Below, piece by piece: positions 44,418 to 55,600 of a DNA stretch of 64,000 bases; position 1 is the first letter of the stretch; every line of letters begins with the position of its first letter. Under the pieces are notes generated by a model, which searched no databases, was not told the DNA's origin, and worked only from the letters and a program-made list of their open reading frames with translations. Both the position numbers and the translations under genes were made by a program. Source of the DNA: Plantago major (lineage: Eukaryota > Streptophyta > Magnoliopsida > Lamiales > Plantaginaceae). Location of the stretch: the NCBI GenBank assembly GCA_026545765.1, contig CM048841.1:5093712-5157711 (forward strand). The letters run 5' to 3'.

Positions 44418-44648
44418 TCCATTTGGGTCTGCTTGGTCTACTCTCTCTTCTTCCAGTATGTGTTACGCAATGTGAGCCTGCTCCTCATTTGGTGTGTGTA
44501 TAGAGCATCGGTGATACAACCTTCCCAGATTGGCTTTCGAAGTCGAACGTGTGATCATCGTCCTTCTTACACAATCAAATTGCCTACAAATTCCTCCACT
44601 CCCTCCATCAGCAACTTTAGCACTAGAGAACGAACTGCTAGAAGCCAT
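44418..44648 (-). pseudogene. GRF-type zinc finger ORF antisense to the MULE transposase
   Basis: On the minus strand the frame MASSSSFSSAKVADGGSGG, ICRQFDCVRRTMITRSTSK, LGRLYHRCSIHTPNEEQ fits a small GRF-like zinc finger (C..C..GRLYHRC..). A frame break after HIA hides the expected YWKKRE, which is readable in the next frame just downstream. It converges on the transposase inside the MULE. A role in transposition is not known to me; it may be a standard accessory gene of this element family. Confidence 0.5.
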
Positions 44649-45247
44649 TGTTAAGAAGTTAGCAAGAAAGGAAGGCAAAACAATGAACAAAATGATCTCA
44701 AATAAGGGTTTTATAGCAAGCAAGGAAGCCAAAAATTCAAAAAAAAAAAAAAAGGGTAACATAACGGCCCCTTTATGAAATTCTATTCAAATCAATTACA
44801 AATTAGTCCCTCAATTATGTTATGTTAATTACAGTACCACCCCTACATGTCTTGCACATGCTACTTTGGAACATACCTGAAAATTGTTTCAAATCAATTA
44901 CATAATCATCCCTGTAATATGTAATGTTAATTCCAGATAGGTCCAACGAACATAACCGCCAAATATAAAGGAGAATTAAAGAAAATGGAAAAGAAAAGAA
45001 AAATGGAAGAAGAAATTAAAGAAAAGCAAAAATAAAAAAAAGGAGATGGCATTTTCGTTATTATCTCCAACTATGCCGTCCACATCAGCAAAGTGGCAGG
45101 CCACATCATCAACAAGTTTGACTTTTGGGACTGGATGTAATTGTTCAATTTGGCCTTTGTTAAAAATGGATTTGTCTGTGATTTAAACCAATCTGAGGTG
45201 AATCTGAAATGACGGTCAATTTAAGGGGTAATATATGTAATTTTCCC

Positions 45248-46330
45248 TTTCTCTTTTCTTCTGGATGTAGCTAGATTTGTCTCCGTACGGACACAAGTTA
45301 ACTTGATAACAATCCCATTCAAACTTACTTAACGTTGGTCTCAAGTTTCACACTGACGAATTCGTCGACATTCATGATTATTGAACGATATTAATTAGCA
45401 GCGATATATTTATGAAAGTATAAGAATTCGAAAATTCATCGAGATTTTGTCAAAATATGTTCGTTCAGACTTTGTCAAAACATAGTGATATGTTGTACTA
45501 CTACATAGTATACTATACTATATACTGTTCGTCTACATCATTTTAAATGTATGGTACTCCAAACTTTCGCTCATGTAAACAATAGTTTTCAAAGAAATGC
45601 AACTTTCTAATTTAAAATTTGATCTCGCCCCAAAACACGGTCAATCTCTTTTTCTAATATAAAGGTTGAATGATTAATACAAAAGCACTAGGGAAGGAGG
45701 ATTAGGCTTCATTTTTGAAGTGGATGTACTCCGGGATGATTGATATTTGATGTTGGGGAAAATTATAATTATGGAATTATTTTGGAGTTGAGAGAAGTGA
45801 ACTTAATTATCAAAAATAAAGATTTTCTTTTTTAAATTTTAAAGGGGGCGAACGCCCAAACTATGCCCCTATATTAGGCACGCTGCTCATGGATGTACCG
45901 TCCACAAATTGAGTTTGGAACAAAATCTTTGGATAATATGCAATGGATTCATCTCATAACTAGGAGTTTGGAAAAGGGTCCGCCGGTCTACACTACGAAA
46001 TGGTTACATTTTCTTGCACAAGGTACGAACTTATTTTCTTGTACCTAAATCTCATACATGAAGTTATTTTTCTTATAAAACAACCCATGTCTAGTTTTAA
46101 TATTATAAAGTAGCCCCCCCTCCCCCCCCCCCTTTCGGGGCTGTAACATTCCAGTGAAATATTGAACCAATGATATCAACTTGCCAACTACTTAGAAAAA
46201 ACATTTCAAGTTGCTGCAACATTGGAGTGAAATTACATGATCGTCCACAATTTTACTATTTATTTACTTTATTGCCTCCGTCCCTTCTTCTTCTTTCTCC
46301 CCAAATCCACTTTCAATGGCAGCTCTTCTT
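45248..46330. other. Intergenic, no gene; C-rich tract
   Basis: AT-rich flank of the MULE. A C-run block at 46114-46133 is followed by tttcggggctg. No coding region is supported. Confidence 0.4.
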
Positions 46331-46336
46331 CCTCAT

Positions 46337-46378
46337 AAATCTTCTTCTTCTTCTTCTTCTTCTTCTTCTTCTTCTTCA
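46337..46378 (+). repeat. (CTT)n microsatellite
   Basis: About 13 CTT/TTC units; it would encode poly-Ser in one frame and poly-Glu on the other strand, giving spurious long frames. Confidence 0.9.
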
Positions 46379-46439
46379 CCTCTGCCCAGATCCATTACGC
46401 ACCTCCACTGCCCCCGCCTCCGCCGTCCGATTCCCACTG

Positions 46440-46800
46440 CCCCGCCTCCCCGTTGAACCTCCCACCGCCCCGCCTCCCCGTTGAACCTCCCACCGCCCCG
46501 CCTCCCATGCGCCGCCTCCATGGTCAACACCACTGGATCTCGTCTTCCTCCACCAAATCGGAGTCTCCACACTGCCCCGCCTCCCCGTCGAACCTCCACC
46601 TCCCACCGCCCTGCTTTCCATGCGCCGCCTCCATGGCCAACACCACTGGATCTCGTCTTCCTCCACCAAATCGGAGTCTCCACACTGCCCTGCCTCCCAT
46701 GCGCCGCCTCCATGGCCAACACCACTGGATCTCGTCTTCCTCCACCAAATCGGAGTCTCCACCGCCCCGCCTCCATGTGCCGCCTCCCACCAGTAAACAA
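46440..46800 (+). repeat. CCGCC-rich tandem repeat (minisatellite)
   Basis: A unit of about 75-80 bp with the words atgcgccgcctccatgg, aacaccactggatctcg and accaaatcggagtctcc is present three times (about 46505-46580, 46619-46694, 46698-46773), with shorter repeats of ccgttgaacctcccaccg before it. Several overlapping open frames on both strands arise only from this repeat. No gene is called. Confidence 0.8.
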
Positions 46801-46859
46801 GAAATCCAAAAAAACCATGCCCAACACCACTGCCCCACTCCATTGTCCATGTACCAATT

Positions 46860-47887
46860 TGAAGGCACTGTGAGCAGTCCGTAAGGTTGTATTTTCGGGA
46901 ATGTAACTGAAAAGTTGGTCCTTAAGTTGTACTGTTATCTAAAAAACTGCTCCCCTTTCCCCTCTGTCTTGTCTTTGTCAGTCTTATCACTTCAATCAAT
47001 TTTGGTGTAAATGCATATATTGTAGCTTAGCCCAGGTCATAAAGATTGAATCTTTCATATATTTCTACGTCAACTTTCCAGTTCCAAATTCCAATCAAGC
47101 AAAACAAGAATTAATAATCAAGAAGATGAAGCCGAGTAATGGTAGTAGGTGGTGCTCATTTCAATTTCCCCCTCCCTTGCCGCTAGCCTCACCGGTGTTC
47201 TTCTCCGCAGGAGCTCCTCTCCTTCTCTGCCTCGCCATCTCTCCATCATTTTCCGGCCTCACGCCAAATCTCCACCTCCTCAACCTCTGTTGTTCTCCGG
47301 CTGGTTCTTGGTTTTCGGTTACCAGATCTGATTAGTTACAGGGATTGGATCGGAGAATTGATAAATGGGATCGGTTACCGTACTTCTGTCGAGATTGGAT
47401 CGGAGAATTGATAAATGGGAGCAGGGAATGGCGGCGAAATCGGAATCCATGGCGGCCAAATGAGGGTTTAGGAAGTTGAAGAAAAATGTGATTTTTGAGA
47501 AACTCATTTAGTTTGGAAAATAATCATTCCTCCAAAAATTATCTAATTTCTTTTTACATTTTCCAGTATACAAACTTTTGTGAAGGGACCAATTCAACAT
47601 CACATATTTAAAATATTATATTTTTAACTTCAAATATCATGTGTATAATAAACCTATATTACATGAATTTATTAACATGTGATGTTGTAGCTAAACATGC
47701 GATGTTTGTGACAAAATATGTGATGTTTGATTTGGTCTCTCGCAAAAGTTACTCTTTACTTTTCTGTATGAAGTTTTACAACCTAAAAATTAAAAACATA
47801 CTCCCTCTGTCCCGCTAATTTAATCCTAGTTTGAAATTATGATATATATGTACAAATAAGGCGACTTATAGACATTCCAAAGTTATC
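46860..47887. other. Intergenic, weak ORFs only
   Basis: A 69-codon frame at 47126-47335 has a Ser/Leu/Pro-rich sequence with no recognised domain and I do not call it. A short direct repeat, ggatcggagaattgataaat, occurs at 47347 and 47398. The left half of a Stowaway-like end (actccctctgtcccgct) is at 47801. Confidence 0.4.
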
Positions 47888-48485
47888 CCCCCCCCCCCCC
47901 CCCATCGAAGACCGACCTATGAGCTAAGATGGGGCCAACCTCCTGTCTCCACACAGGGGATGCCACATATATGAGAGAACAAATTGGAACATGAAGTGGT
48001 TCGACCTCCGGTACACCTGTTTATCATTCTCCTAGTCTAAGAACTATCTAGACAGCTAAACCTTACTGAGCGAGACCAACCTTCAGCAGGTCCGGGCTCT
48101 CGGTCCATTGGGCCCTCTCTAACACAAAGCAAGTTTACTTGCGTGACCTTAACGCACCACCAGCCCCAGGTACCGCACGCCATGATCTAATAGGGTCGAC
48201 TAACCTTCGATCACCGAGCCTTCTCCCCTATACGTTTACCTATAATTAGCCATTTACTCCTCATTAAGGACCGAGCTCTCGTTTTGTATGTAGTCTGACA
48301 AGCTAGTTGAATCTAAGTCAGGTTTGTCTAAGGCAAACCTGTCCAAAAGGGTCTAACCTCTTGCCTATTCTTTGCAGGTTGATCTCACTCAAGAGACAAG
48401 TATTATCACTCATCTTACCTAAGATTTTAGATATTCGTTCATAGAACTAAAGATTTATCCGTTTTTTTATACAAAATCATTATTC
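47888..48485. other. C16 tract and GC-richer segment of unknown nature
   Basis: A run of about 16 C (47888-47903) opens about 580 bp of noticeably less AT-rich sequence with words such as ctgtctccacacaggggatgcc and tccgggctctcggtcc. No long ORF, no clear inverted ends. It may be part of an element I do not recognise. Confidence 0.4.
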
Positions 48486-49590
48486 ATGTAGTGAACGAAA
48501 GGTATGATAACACGTTGAGAGTTGAAGCATTGAGGTTCGTCAAGAAACATGTTTATAGGTCGTGGAAATTTCTCACAGTTGTTTCTGTGAGTTGGTTAGC
48601 TTGATATCTACGAAGAAAGGTTGGTGTTATGACAACACTGGATAATGAAGAAGAGCTGGAAGACTGATGTTACTGGTTCACTTGATGTGTTGTGATTGCT
48701 GTTGCAGAGACACTGGAGAAGTCACGGATAACACAACAAGTGATGAAAAGGTGTGTTGACATGTTATATTCTTATTGGCTCTGGTGACTTGGAGAGGAAA
48801 AGTTAGTTATCGTCATAACTAACTTGCAGAGTTTGTTTCTTCGTCAAATTGGAGCGGTTGAAGATCAATTGGAGTATATAAGCATGTTGTAACTGTTTGT
48901 AGCTCATAACAATCATAATTCTTCATTGTATTTCACTTTCTAGTAGAGCAATTATCTGATTTCTGAGAAGTAGCAATTAGACGAAGAACAGAGTAGCTTG
49001 AGAAGCTTGAAACTCGTTTGATTCGTTCTTGTAATTTGTTTCTTTCTTGTGATAGTGGAAATCTGACAATCTCCGTGGATGTAGGTGATAACCGAACCAC
49101 GTAAATCGTTACAGTTTCGAATGTTATCGTGTTGATGTTGCTTACTGTTCAACCATTTTGCTAGGTTTATGGATGCGGCTTCCGCTCACTAGTTCCGTTG
49201 AAGAGTTTTATCTGATCATCACCAATCTGTTTTTCTTGAGTGTTCATGCATGTGTAATTGTTGTGTATTGAGTGCGTAATCAAGAAAATGCAAAAATAAA
49301 TAAATAAATAAATAAAAAAGCAAAATCATTTGTGTTTTATTTTTAAGGTAATTTGAGTTGTTGAGAGTGTTTGAAATGTTGTATATACCCCCATTAAGAT
49401 AATTTGAGATTGATTTGTATTATTCAAAACTTAAATATCTTCTATAAATTAATGAAATATGCTAAATAATGTGAGAAAGACAAAGAATCATAGACAAAAA
49501 TCAGAGTATTTAACTAAGCAATGTCAAATTGTCAAGTGATGAAACCAATGTTTGAGGTAGTTAGAAGCCAGCCTTGTTTGACAATTATTC
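48486..49590 (+). pseudogene. DUF247 3' fragment, tandem copy, split by a solo LTR
   Basis: 48486-48585 matches 51385-51484 of the intact DUF247 gene (NERYDNT, RFVKKHVYRSWKFLT), and 49119-49590 continues the match through the stop region and 3' flank up to about 51910. Everything upstream of the last 65 codons is missing. A 528-bp solo LTR interrupts it. This is the relic of a tandem DUF247 duplication. Confidence 0.88.
48586..49113 (+). mobile_element. Solo LTR, copia-like, in the DUF247 relic
   Basis: 528 bp beginning TGTGAGTTGG and ending ATCGTTACA, with the 5-bp direct repeat GTTTC on both sides (48581-48585 and 49114-49118). The intact paralogue at 51476 shows the empty site. The end region with TCTCCGTGGATGTAGG and GAACCACGTAAATC is typical of plant copia LTRs. 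Confidence 0.88.
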
Positions 49591-50062
49591 TTATTATTAT
49601 ATCTACTTAACGGCAAGTGACACCATTGCCAGCAATGTGACAAGGACACAAAATCATAAACAACGATAAGAGTCCCCATGGGTAGATTCTTTAGGTACAC
49701 TTAGCGTGTCACATTTTTTCTATAAAGTATACTCAACTTTAGTTTTAGATAAAATGCACCGAGATTCTACAATTTTTTTACAAATGATACTGAGTGATTG
49801 AATTATATCTAATCTAAAAGTTTGAATTTATAAATAGGTGTAGAATTAATTAAAACTTTTAATTTAAATCTCAATAGAGATTGAACTTGAAGTTGTGGAA
49901 ACAAATTTAAAATCGATAGAGGCAAAAATCAACTCTTTCACACTCACACTCTATACCATGTTTATTGGTCCTACTAGCTAGCTATAAAAACCATACATAT
50001 AACATGGCTCTCCAGTTCACCTGAATCAAAGACAAGAGGAGACACAACCTTTGAACAAGAAC
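49591..50062 (+). promoter_or_regulatory. Upstream region of the DUF247 gene with TATA box
   Basis: AT-rich sequence ending in a TATA box, CTATAAAAACC, at about 49982-49992, which lies 70-80 bases before the ATG at 50063. No other feature seen. Confidence 0.55.
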
Positions 50063-51580
50063 ATGAATTATTCCATTGGAGAAACAATGGAATCCAACAC
50101 AATTTTCACTTCAGTTCGTGGTGAAATAAGATGGTTAACCCAAATGTCCCAGATCTTCCCTGAAGATAACATTTCTGAAATTGACCACAATGTCCCTCCA
50201 TGTGTTCTCATGGTCCCAAAAACCTTAACTCAAACAAAACCAGATGCTTACGCCCCGCGTCTTCTCGGGCTGGGCCCGTACCACCATCTCCTGCCCGAGC
50301 TCTACAAGATGCAAAGGATCAAACTTGCTGCTATAAAAACGTTCCTCAACCGTGAACAACAGCACAATTTTTTTCGCGCCGTCCAGGCTCTTAATGAAAT
50401 GGAGCCCGTCCTTCGACTATGCTACGATCAGTACTTGGATCTTGAACCGTACACACTCGCATGGATCGTTGTGATTGACTCTGTGTACTTGCTCCATTTC
50501 ATGTTTGATAATTCGCCCAATCCACATTGGAAAACTATGGTGGGAGATGTGTTGATGCTGGAGAACCAAATACCTGTCATCTTGCTCAACCAGGTTTGTA
50601 AAGTTCTTGACATCTTTCCGTCCGAATGGAGGTTGTTCGAGGAATTCGACCGGTTCTGTATGAAACACTCACCCCTCAAGTTGAATCAAGAGTTCCATAT
50701 CACTGCAGATATCAATCAGGTCCATCTACTGCATCGTATGTATCATTTGATCGTGACGAATAGAGGTATCAAGCCTCAAAGGCACGAGCACCACATTATC
50801 AATTTGAGTTCTGATACTGTAATCGAGATGGTTAAGCAGGGTGCGGATGTGGCGGCCACTTTCGGCATTCCAGGAGCCTCAATGGTGCAGCAGCATCTGT
50901 CGTTTATGGAGAAAATTCCTTGGGGCAGGATTTTAGCCCTGTTTGGAACGGGGGATCCTGATGAGCAGAACAATTTAGTTGAGGAAATCGATATTCCTTC
51001 GGTTTCACAGCTTCAAAAGATCGCTCGGATAGAGTTTGAGCTGACCGAGGGTGGAATAAGGGGCGTGAGATTCGAGGAGGAAGAACGAAAATTTTACCTC
51101 CCTATGATCATAATGAGTCCAAACTCTGAGATCATATTGAGGAACTTGATGGCATTCGAAGCGGCTTTCTTCAAGGATGAATCATCAGTCCTGGAGATTG
51201 CGGAGTACGTGGACTTAATGTGTGGGATCGTTGATACAACAGAGGATGTCGAGATTTTGAGAAGTAAGGGAATCGTTGAAGGCGATTTACCGGATGAGGA
51301 GATTGCTGGTGTCTTTAATGGTATTAGGAGGTCGACTGGGAAAGGAGAGAAAAGTAGCTCTAACATTGAGAAAGCTGTTGATGTAGTGAACGAAAGGTAT
51401 GATAACACGATGAGGGTTAAAGCGTTGAGGTTCGTCAAGAAACATGTTTATAGGTCGTGGAAATTTCTCACGGTTGTTTCGGCTGTTATCGTGTTGATGT
51501 TGCTTGCTGTTCAGGCATTTTGCCAGGTTTATGGATGCGGTTCCCGTTCATTGCAGGTTCCGTTGAAGACTTTTGTCTGA
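50063..51580 (+). CDS. DUF247 (UPF0481) plant protein, 505 aa
   Basis: Plant-specific single-exon protein of the DUF247 family, mostly of unknown function; members in grasses are linked to self-incompatibility loci. The domain fills most of the protein: VPKTLTQTKPDAYAPRLLGL followed by GPYHH near the N-terminus, MVGDVLMLENQIPVILL in the middle, and RFVKKHVYRSWKFLTVVSA leading into a hydrophobic C-terminal helix (VVSAVIVLMLLAVQAF), a probable membrane anchor as usual in the family. An upstream TTG opens the frame 12 bases earlier, but ATG at 50063 after the TATA box is the natural start. The length fits the family (400-550 aa). A broken tandem copy lies at 48486-49590. Confidence 0.93.
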   Translation: MNYSIGETMESNTIFTSVRGEIRWLTQMSQIFPEDNISEIDHNVPPCVLMVPKTLTQTKPDAYAPRLLGLGPYHHLLPELYKMQRIKLAAIKTFLNREQQHNFFRAVQALNEMEPVLRLCYDQYLDLEPYTLAWIVVIDSVYLLHFMFDNSPNPHWKTMVGDVLMLENQIPVILLNQVCKVLDIFPSEWRLFEEFDRFCMKHSPLKLNQEFHITADINQVHLLHRMYHLIVTNRGIKPQRHEHHIINLSSDTVIEMVKQGADVAATFGIPGASMVQQHLSFMEKIPWGRILALFGTGDPDEQNNLVEEIDIPSVSQLQKIARIEFELTEGGIRGVRFEEEERKFYLPMIIMSPNSEIILRNLMAFEAAFFKDESSVLEIAEYVDLMCGIVDTTEDVEILRSKGIVEGDLPDEEIAGVFNGIRRSTGKGEKSSSNIEKAVDVVNERYDNTMRVKALRFVKKHVYRSWKFLTVVSAVIVLMLLAVQAFCQVYGCGSRSLQVPLKTFV

Positions 51581-52644
51581 TCATCACCAATCTGTTTTTC
51601 TTGAGAGTTCATGAATGTACAATGGTTGTGTATTGAGTGCGTAATCAAGAAAATGCAAAAAAAGATTTAAAAAAAATAAAAATAAAATCAATTGTGTTTA
51701 ATTTTAAGGTAGTTTGAGTTGTTGAGGGTGTTTGGAATGTTGTATATTCTCCATTAAGATGCTTGAGCTTGATTTGTAGTATTATTCAAAACTTAAACGT
51801 GAGAAAGACAAGAATCAGTATTTCACTAAACAATGTCAAATTGTCAAGTGATGGAACCAATATTTGAGTTGGTAGTTAGTAGCCAGCCTAGTTTGACAAT
51901 TATTCTTGAAAAATTTACCAATACACCCGATCTATAATGCCAAAATTACGGATAAACCCACATTAAATCACTGTATAACATATGAACTTTTGCCGTTAAA
52001 TTTTCCCAGTTTGTTTGTCAACAAGTTGACCAAAACCTATTTTTATCCCGAAAATTCATAAAATAGTAGAAAATTTGGAAAACAACTTTTAAAACTTTTT
52101 TCAAAAAACTTAAACATAAATGGAAAACGTAACCTCGATTTGGCTTTCTTAGTTTTATTACTTATCCACCCGCTGCCAGGCAAACATAAGTAAAAAACAG
52201 CATGACATTCCGTTTCCAAAATCTCAAATGCAGGAACCATATATTGGGATTGTCTTCTAAATGGCAACAGGGATATCCCTGTGATGGCGAATGTGCATTC
52301 ACAAATGATTCAGTTTTCGCAACCACAAGGTCCACAAGTTACAGATTAGGTGACATAAGGTATGGTAAAATAGTCAAGTCATCATTTCAGTGATCAAGAA
52401 GGCTTAAGATTTATACTTCATAATCCTAAATCAAAATTCTGTGATCTTCATCTTTACTAACAAATATTAGTAGCAGCATGAACAGGTAATACTTGGGGCA
52501 TGCTACAGATGATTCTTCAATCAGGTTCATGCGTCGTATCTTCAATGACAGTTGAGAATAGGATCAAAATTCAACATGATAATCACTGAGTTGAATATCC
52601 TCATGTCCCGAAAGAACAGGAGAAACTTGGATTGATCTTGTCCT
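51581..52644. other. Convergent intergenic region of DUF247 and CobW genes
   Basis: Starts with the DUF247 3' flank shared with the upstream relic up to about 51910, then AT-rich sequence, and ends in the expected 3' UTR of the minus-strand CobW gene. No further gene is supported. Confidence 0.5.
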
Positions 52645-55600
52645 TCACAATAAACAAGCCTTGAAGCCCTCTTCTAGTTCCTTGGTATTAAGGTTTTTTC
52701 CAATGAACACAATTTTGTTTACTCTTGGTTCATTTTCGCCCCACAACCTGTCCGGTGAACCTTGGAATATGTCGTGTACTCCCTGCAAAATCAGAGAGTT
52801 ACCAAGAACGAGATGTAAGAAAGAGTGTTATACTACAAGAGAATTTCAAAACCTCATGCTGTTCCGTTTCTTTTATCATTTATCAGAAAGTTAAATGGAA
52901 ACAAGTTTATGCAAAGATCAACTAACCTGAAACACAAATCTCTGGTCCATCCCGTCAACAGACATAAGACCCTTCATTCTATAAATATCCTCACTTTTCT
53001 CCATCAGCAATTCGACTAGCCACGTATTTGCCTGGCATATGATACATTGAGCAATTGATCAGCTCTCCATCATAAAACATAAATATTTCTCAAATGTGAA
53101 ACGGATAAGAAAAATATATGAAACCTTTGTAAGATCCAAGGTCCCTTCGCAGACTATGCTCACTGAAGTAACACCAGGATCATGAGTATGATCATGGGAA
53201 TGGTGACCATCATGATGTTCTGCATTACAATTTCACAGATAAGTTTGGGCAGCTCATGCAATTTTCATTCTCGCTTCTAAGATATTGATGCAATGTTTGT
53301 AAATAAGGATTATTGGGCTTTCTGGCTCTCTAACACATAGTAAGCAGAAGGCAAAGAAACCTCATTACGACCTTCCAAAAGCCCATGCAAACACCCTTTT
53401 TTTCTTTATCAAACCAACAGAATACAAATGAGTGAAATGTTACAAAGATATCATATATCATATAAACATAGATTGAGCCAGGTCGAGAATCAAAAAGGTC
53501 ACTACAAGACACTAGGAGAAGTTAGTGGAAGTATAAATGTAGTTGGTATCTATTTATGATAAACCCAGGCATTTAGCATCCATAGGGCCATAACCTTTTT
53601 CTTTTAAATGACGGTCAACATTTAAGTATGACTATACTAGTAAGTCGTAATCCTATTTTTTGAGCTACAACCTGGAAAATTAGTATTTATTATCAACATT
53701 ACATGTTGAGGAAACTGAAGTTGTAGTTACCATGTTTGTGGTCATGTTCATGATGGTGATGGTCGTGATCATGGTCATGGTGTTCATGTTCATGGTGGTG
53801 ACTGTGATCATCGTCTGAGCTTTTAGCTTCAACAGCACTGTCAATTCTGCATGTAATTAAAAAAGAAAATGAGAAAAAAAAAAAAAAGAGCAAGAAAGAA
53901 ACTACACACTAGAAGCAAAACAAGTACAACACATTACTGTAAAGAAAGTGATACATTCTATAGAATTGTCTAAACCAGAAACATGGCAGAGTACATCAAT
54001 CGTAGCAGAAACAAACTTGGGTATGAGCAGAACAAGTAAATAACTCACATCTAAATGAGAAGATTCTTTATCAGAAATTATTTACATTAAGAAAGATTAA
54101 ATAAATAGAACAGTCCAAAAATGCCAATAAGAAAAAACAATTCTATTAAGAAAGATTATCTGTCAATTACTACTAAATAAAACCGATTACAAAATGCTAC
54201 TTCGGAAGAAAATATATTATGTCAGGCGACAACTTAAGAGCTAAGATTATTAGCTTTAGTTAAGAAACAATAATCTGGCTTAAGAAAGAAAACGACATTG
54301 ATCAAAACCAATAAAAACTAAAATAGAGAGATCTAACCTTTCCAAGTCGAAACCTCCTATCCCAAGGACATAATCGAGGTCAACTTTTCCATACTGTGTC
54401 TTCTTCAATTCAGCCATTTGATTTATGGTCTGCATTCCAACGAGATACACATTGAACTTCTCATTTCTCAATAGGTGTCACTTTATTTTTATTTCTTCCT
54501 CTGGGGTGGTGTGTCTGTGTCTGTGTGTGTGTGTGTGTGGGGATGCAGCGGGGAGGAGTGTGGGTGGCAAAGGTCAAAAAGTGATACTTTACCCTTATCC
54601 TTTCAACCAGTGAAGCAACAGCCGATTCTTGGACAAGATCAGTCTGTATTAAAAAGGTCATCCAATTAGTTTCCAGAATACAAGAATCTATCTAATGCAT
54701 TGAATTTGACACTTGGATCCAATTCCAGCAAAGGTGAAAATGGCATTGGATGCAAGAACCATGTGATAATGATAAAGCATATGAAAATACTCCTGTCTCC
54801 CACCAAAATACCAAATCCAATCAAACTTTCAAAATTGCTGCCTAGATGATGTGGAACGAATGGCGTCAAATTATTTTAGTTTATTATTTTTTGTTATATA
54901 TCCTTTTTCTTAGTTAATTAGGATTTGGCATTTTCCTTTTTCTTAGTTAATTAGGATTTGTATTTTCCTTTTAGTTGGTTAGGGATTTTCTATTTAAGCA
55001 CTTGGTTGTTTATTGTTAGGAGATGAGAGTTTTGAGATATTATATGAAAAACAGAGGTGTTTCTCCAAATCTGTCAATTTTCGGTATTCTTGTGAATCAA
55101 CAAATCTTGGTCCATCAATTCTTGGTATTCTGCTGAATCAACGAGTTTTGAGTCAATTTTCAGTATTCTTTTGAATCAACGAGTTTTGAGTTTATTGTTC
55201 TTGTCTTTAGCCACGCACGCTGCATCAGATTCCCGGCAACGGAACCGCTGCATCAGATTGTATCATATTCCAGGTGATCAGGGCCGATTTTTGTGAAGAA
55301 AATACAAATTTCGTATAGCATTGGCAGCACAGTGCAGTCCGAGTAAAACGTAGTTTCCCGTTGATTCAGCCGTTGAATCGTCACGAAATTTTGAAAGCAT
55401 CAAGCCAACTCATTGACCTAGAATCTGAACGGTGGAGATCAGAATCTAATCAGGGTTGACAGGTCAAATCCCGTGCGTCGTCGAGCAACAGATTGCTGGA
55501 AACTAATATCCGATTTATGACTTTCTTGTGTGTCAATTGTCAAGATGGAATCGAGCAATTGTTCACCACTGAGGAACGTTGCTACGAGACGAACTGGAAA

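Larger units (their letters stand above)
40555..45247 (+). mobile_element. Mutator-like element (MULE) with degenerate transposase
   Basis: The left end GGGCGAATTAC with CCCCTTAAATT is matched by the inverted right end (gtaattttccc at 45237-45247, aatttaagggg at 45218-45228), similar over about 65 bp. It encloses a transposase remnant and an antisense GRF-type ORF. The termini belong to the same type (GGGAAAATTACA) as MULE-1 and MULE-2. A clean 9-bp target duplication was not found, so the outer borders may be off by some bases. Confidence 0.8.

Noticed and set aside
46333-46873. Several 100-170 codon frames on both strands
   Set aside because: They arise from the CTT microsatellite and the CCGCC minisatellite; composition is repetitive and no frame has a domain.
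47126-47335. 69-codon Ser/Leu/Pro-rich frame
   Set aside because: No recognised domain, no TATA-supported start and several overlapping frames of similar length; not enough for a gene.
50051-50062. TTG-initiated extension of DUF247
   Set aside because: Plant genes start at ATG; the next codon set gives MNYSIG at 50063 after a well-placed TATA box.
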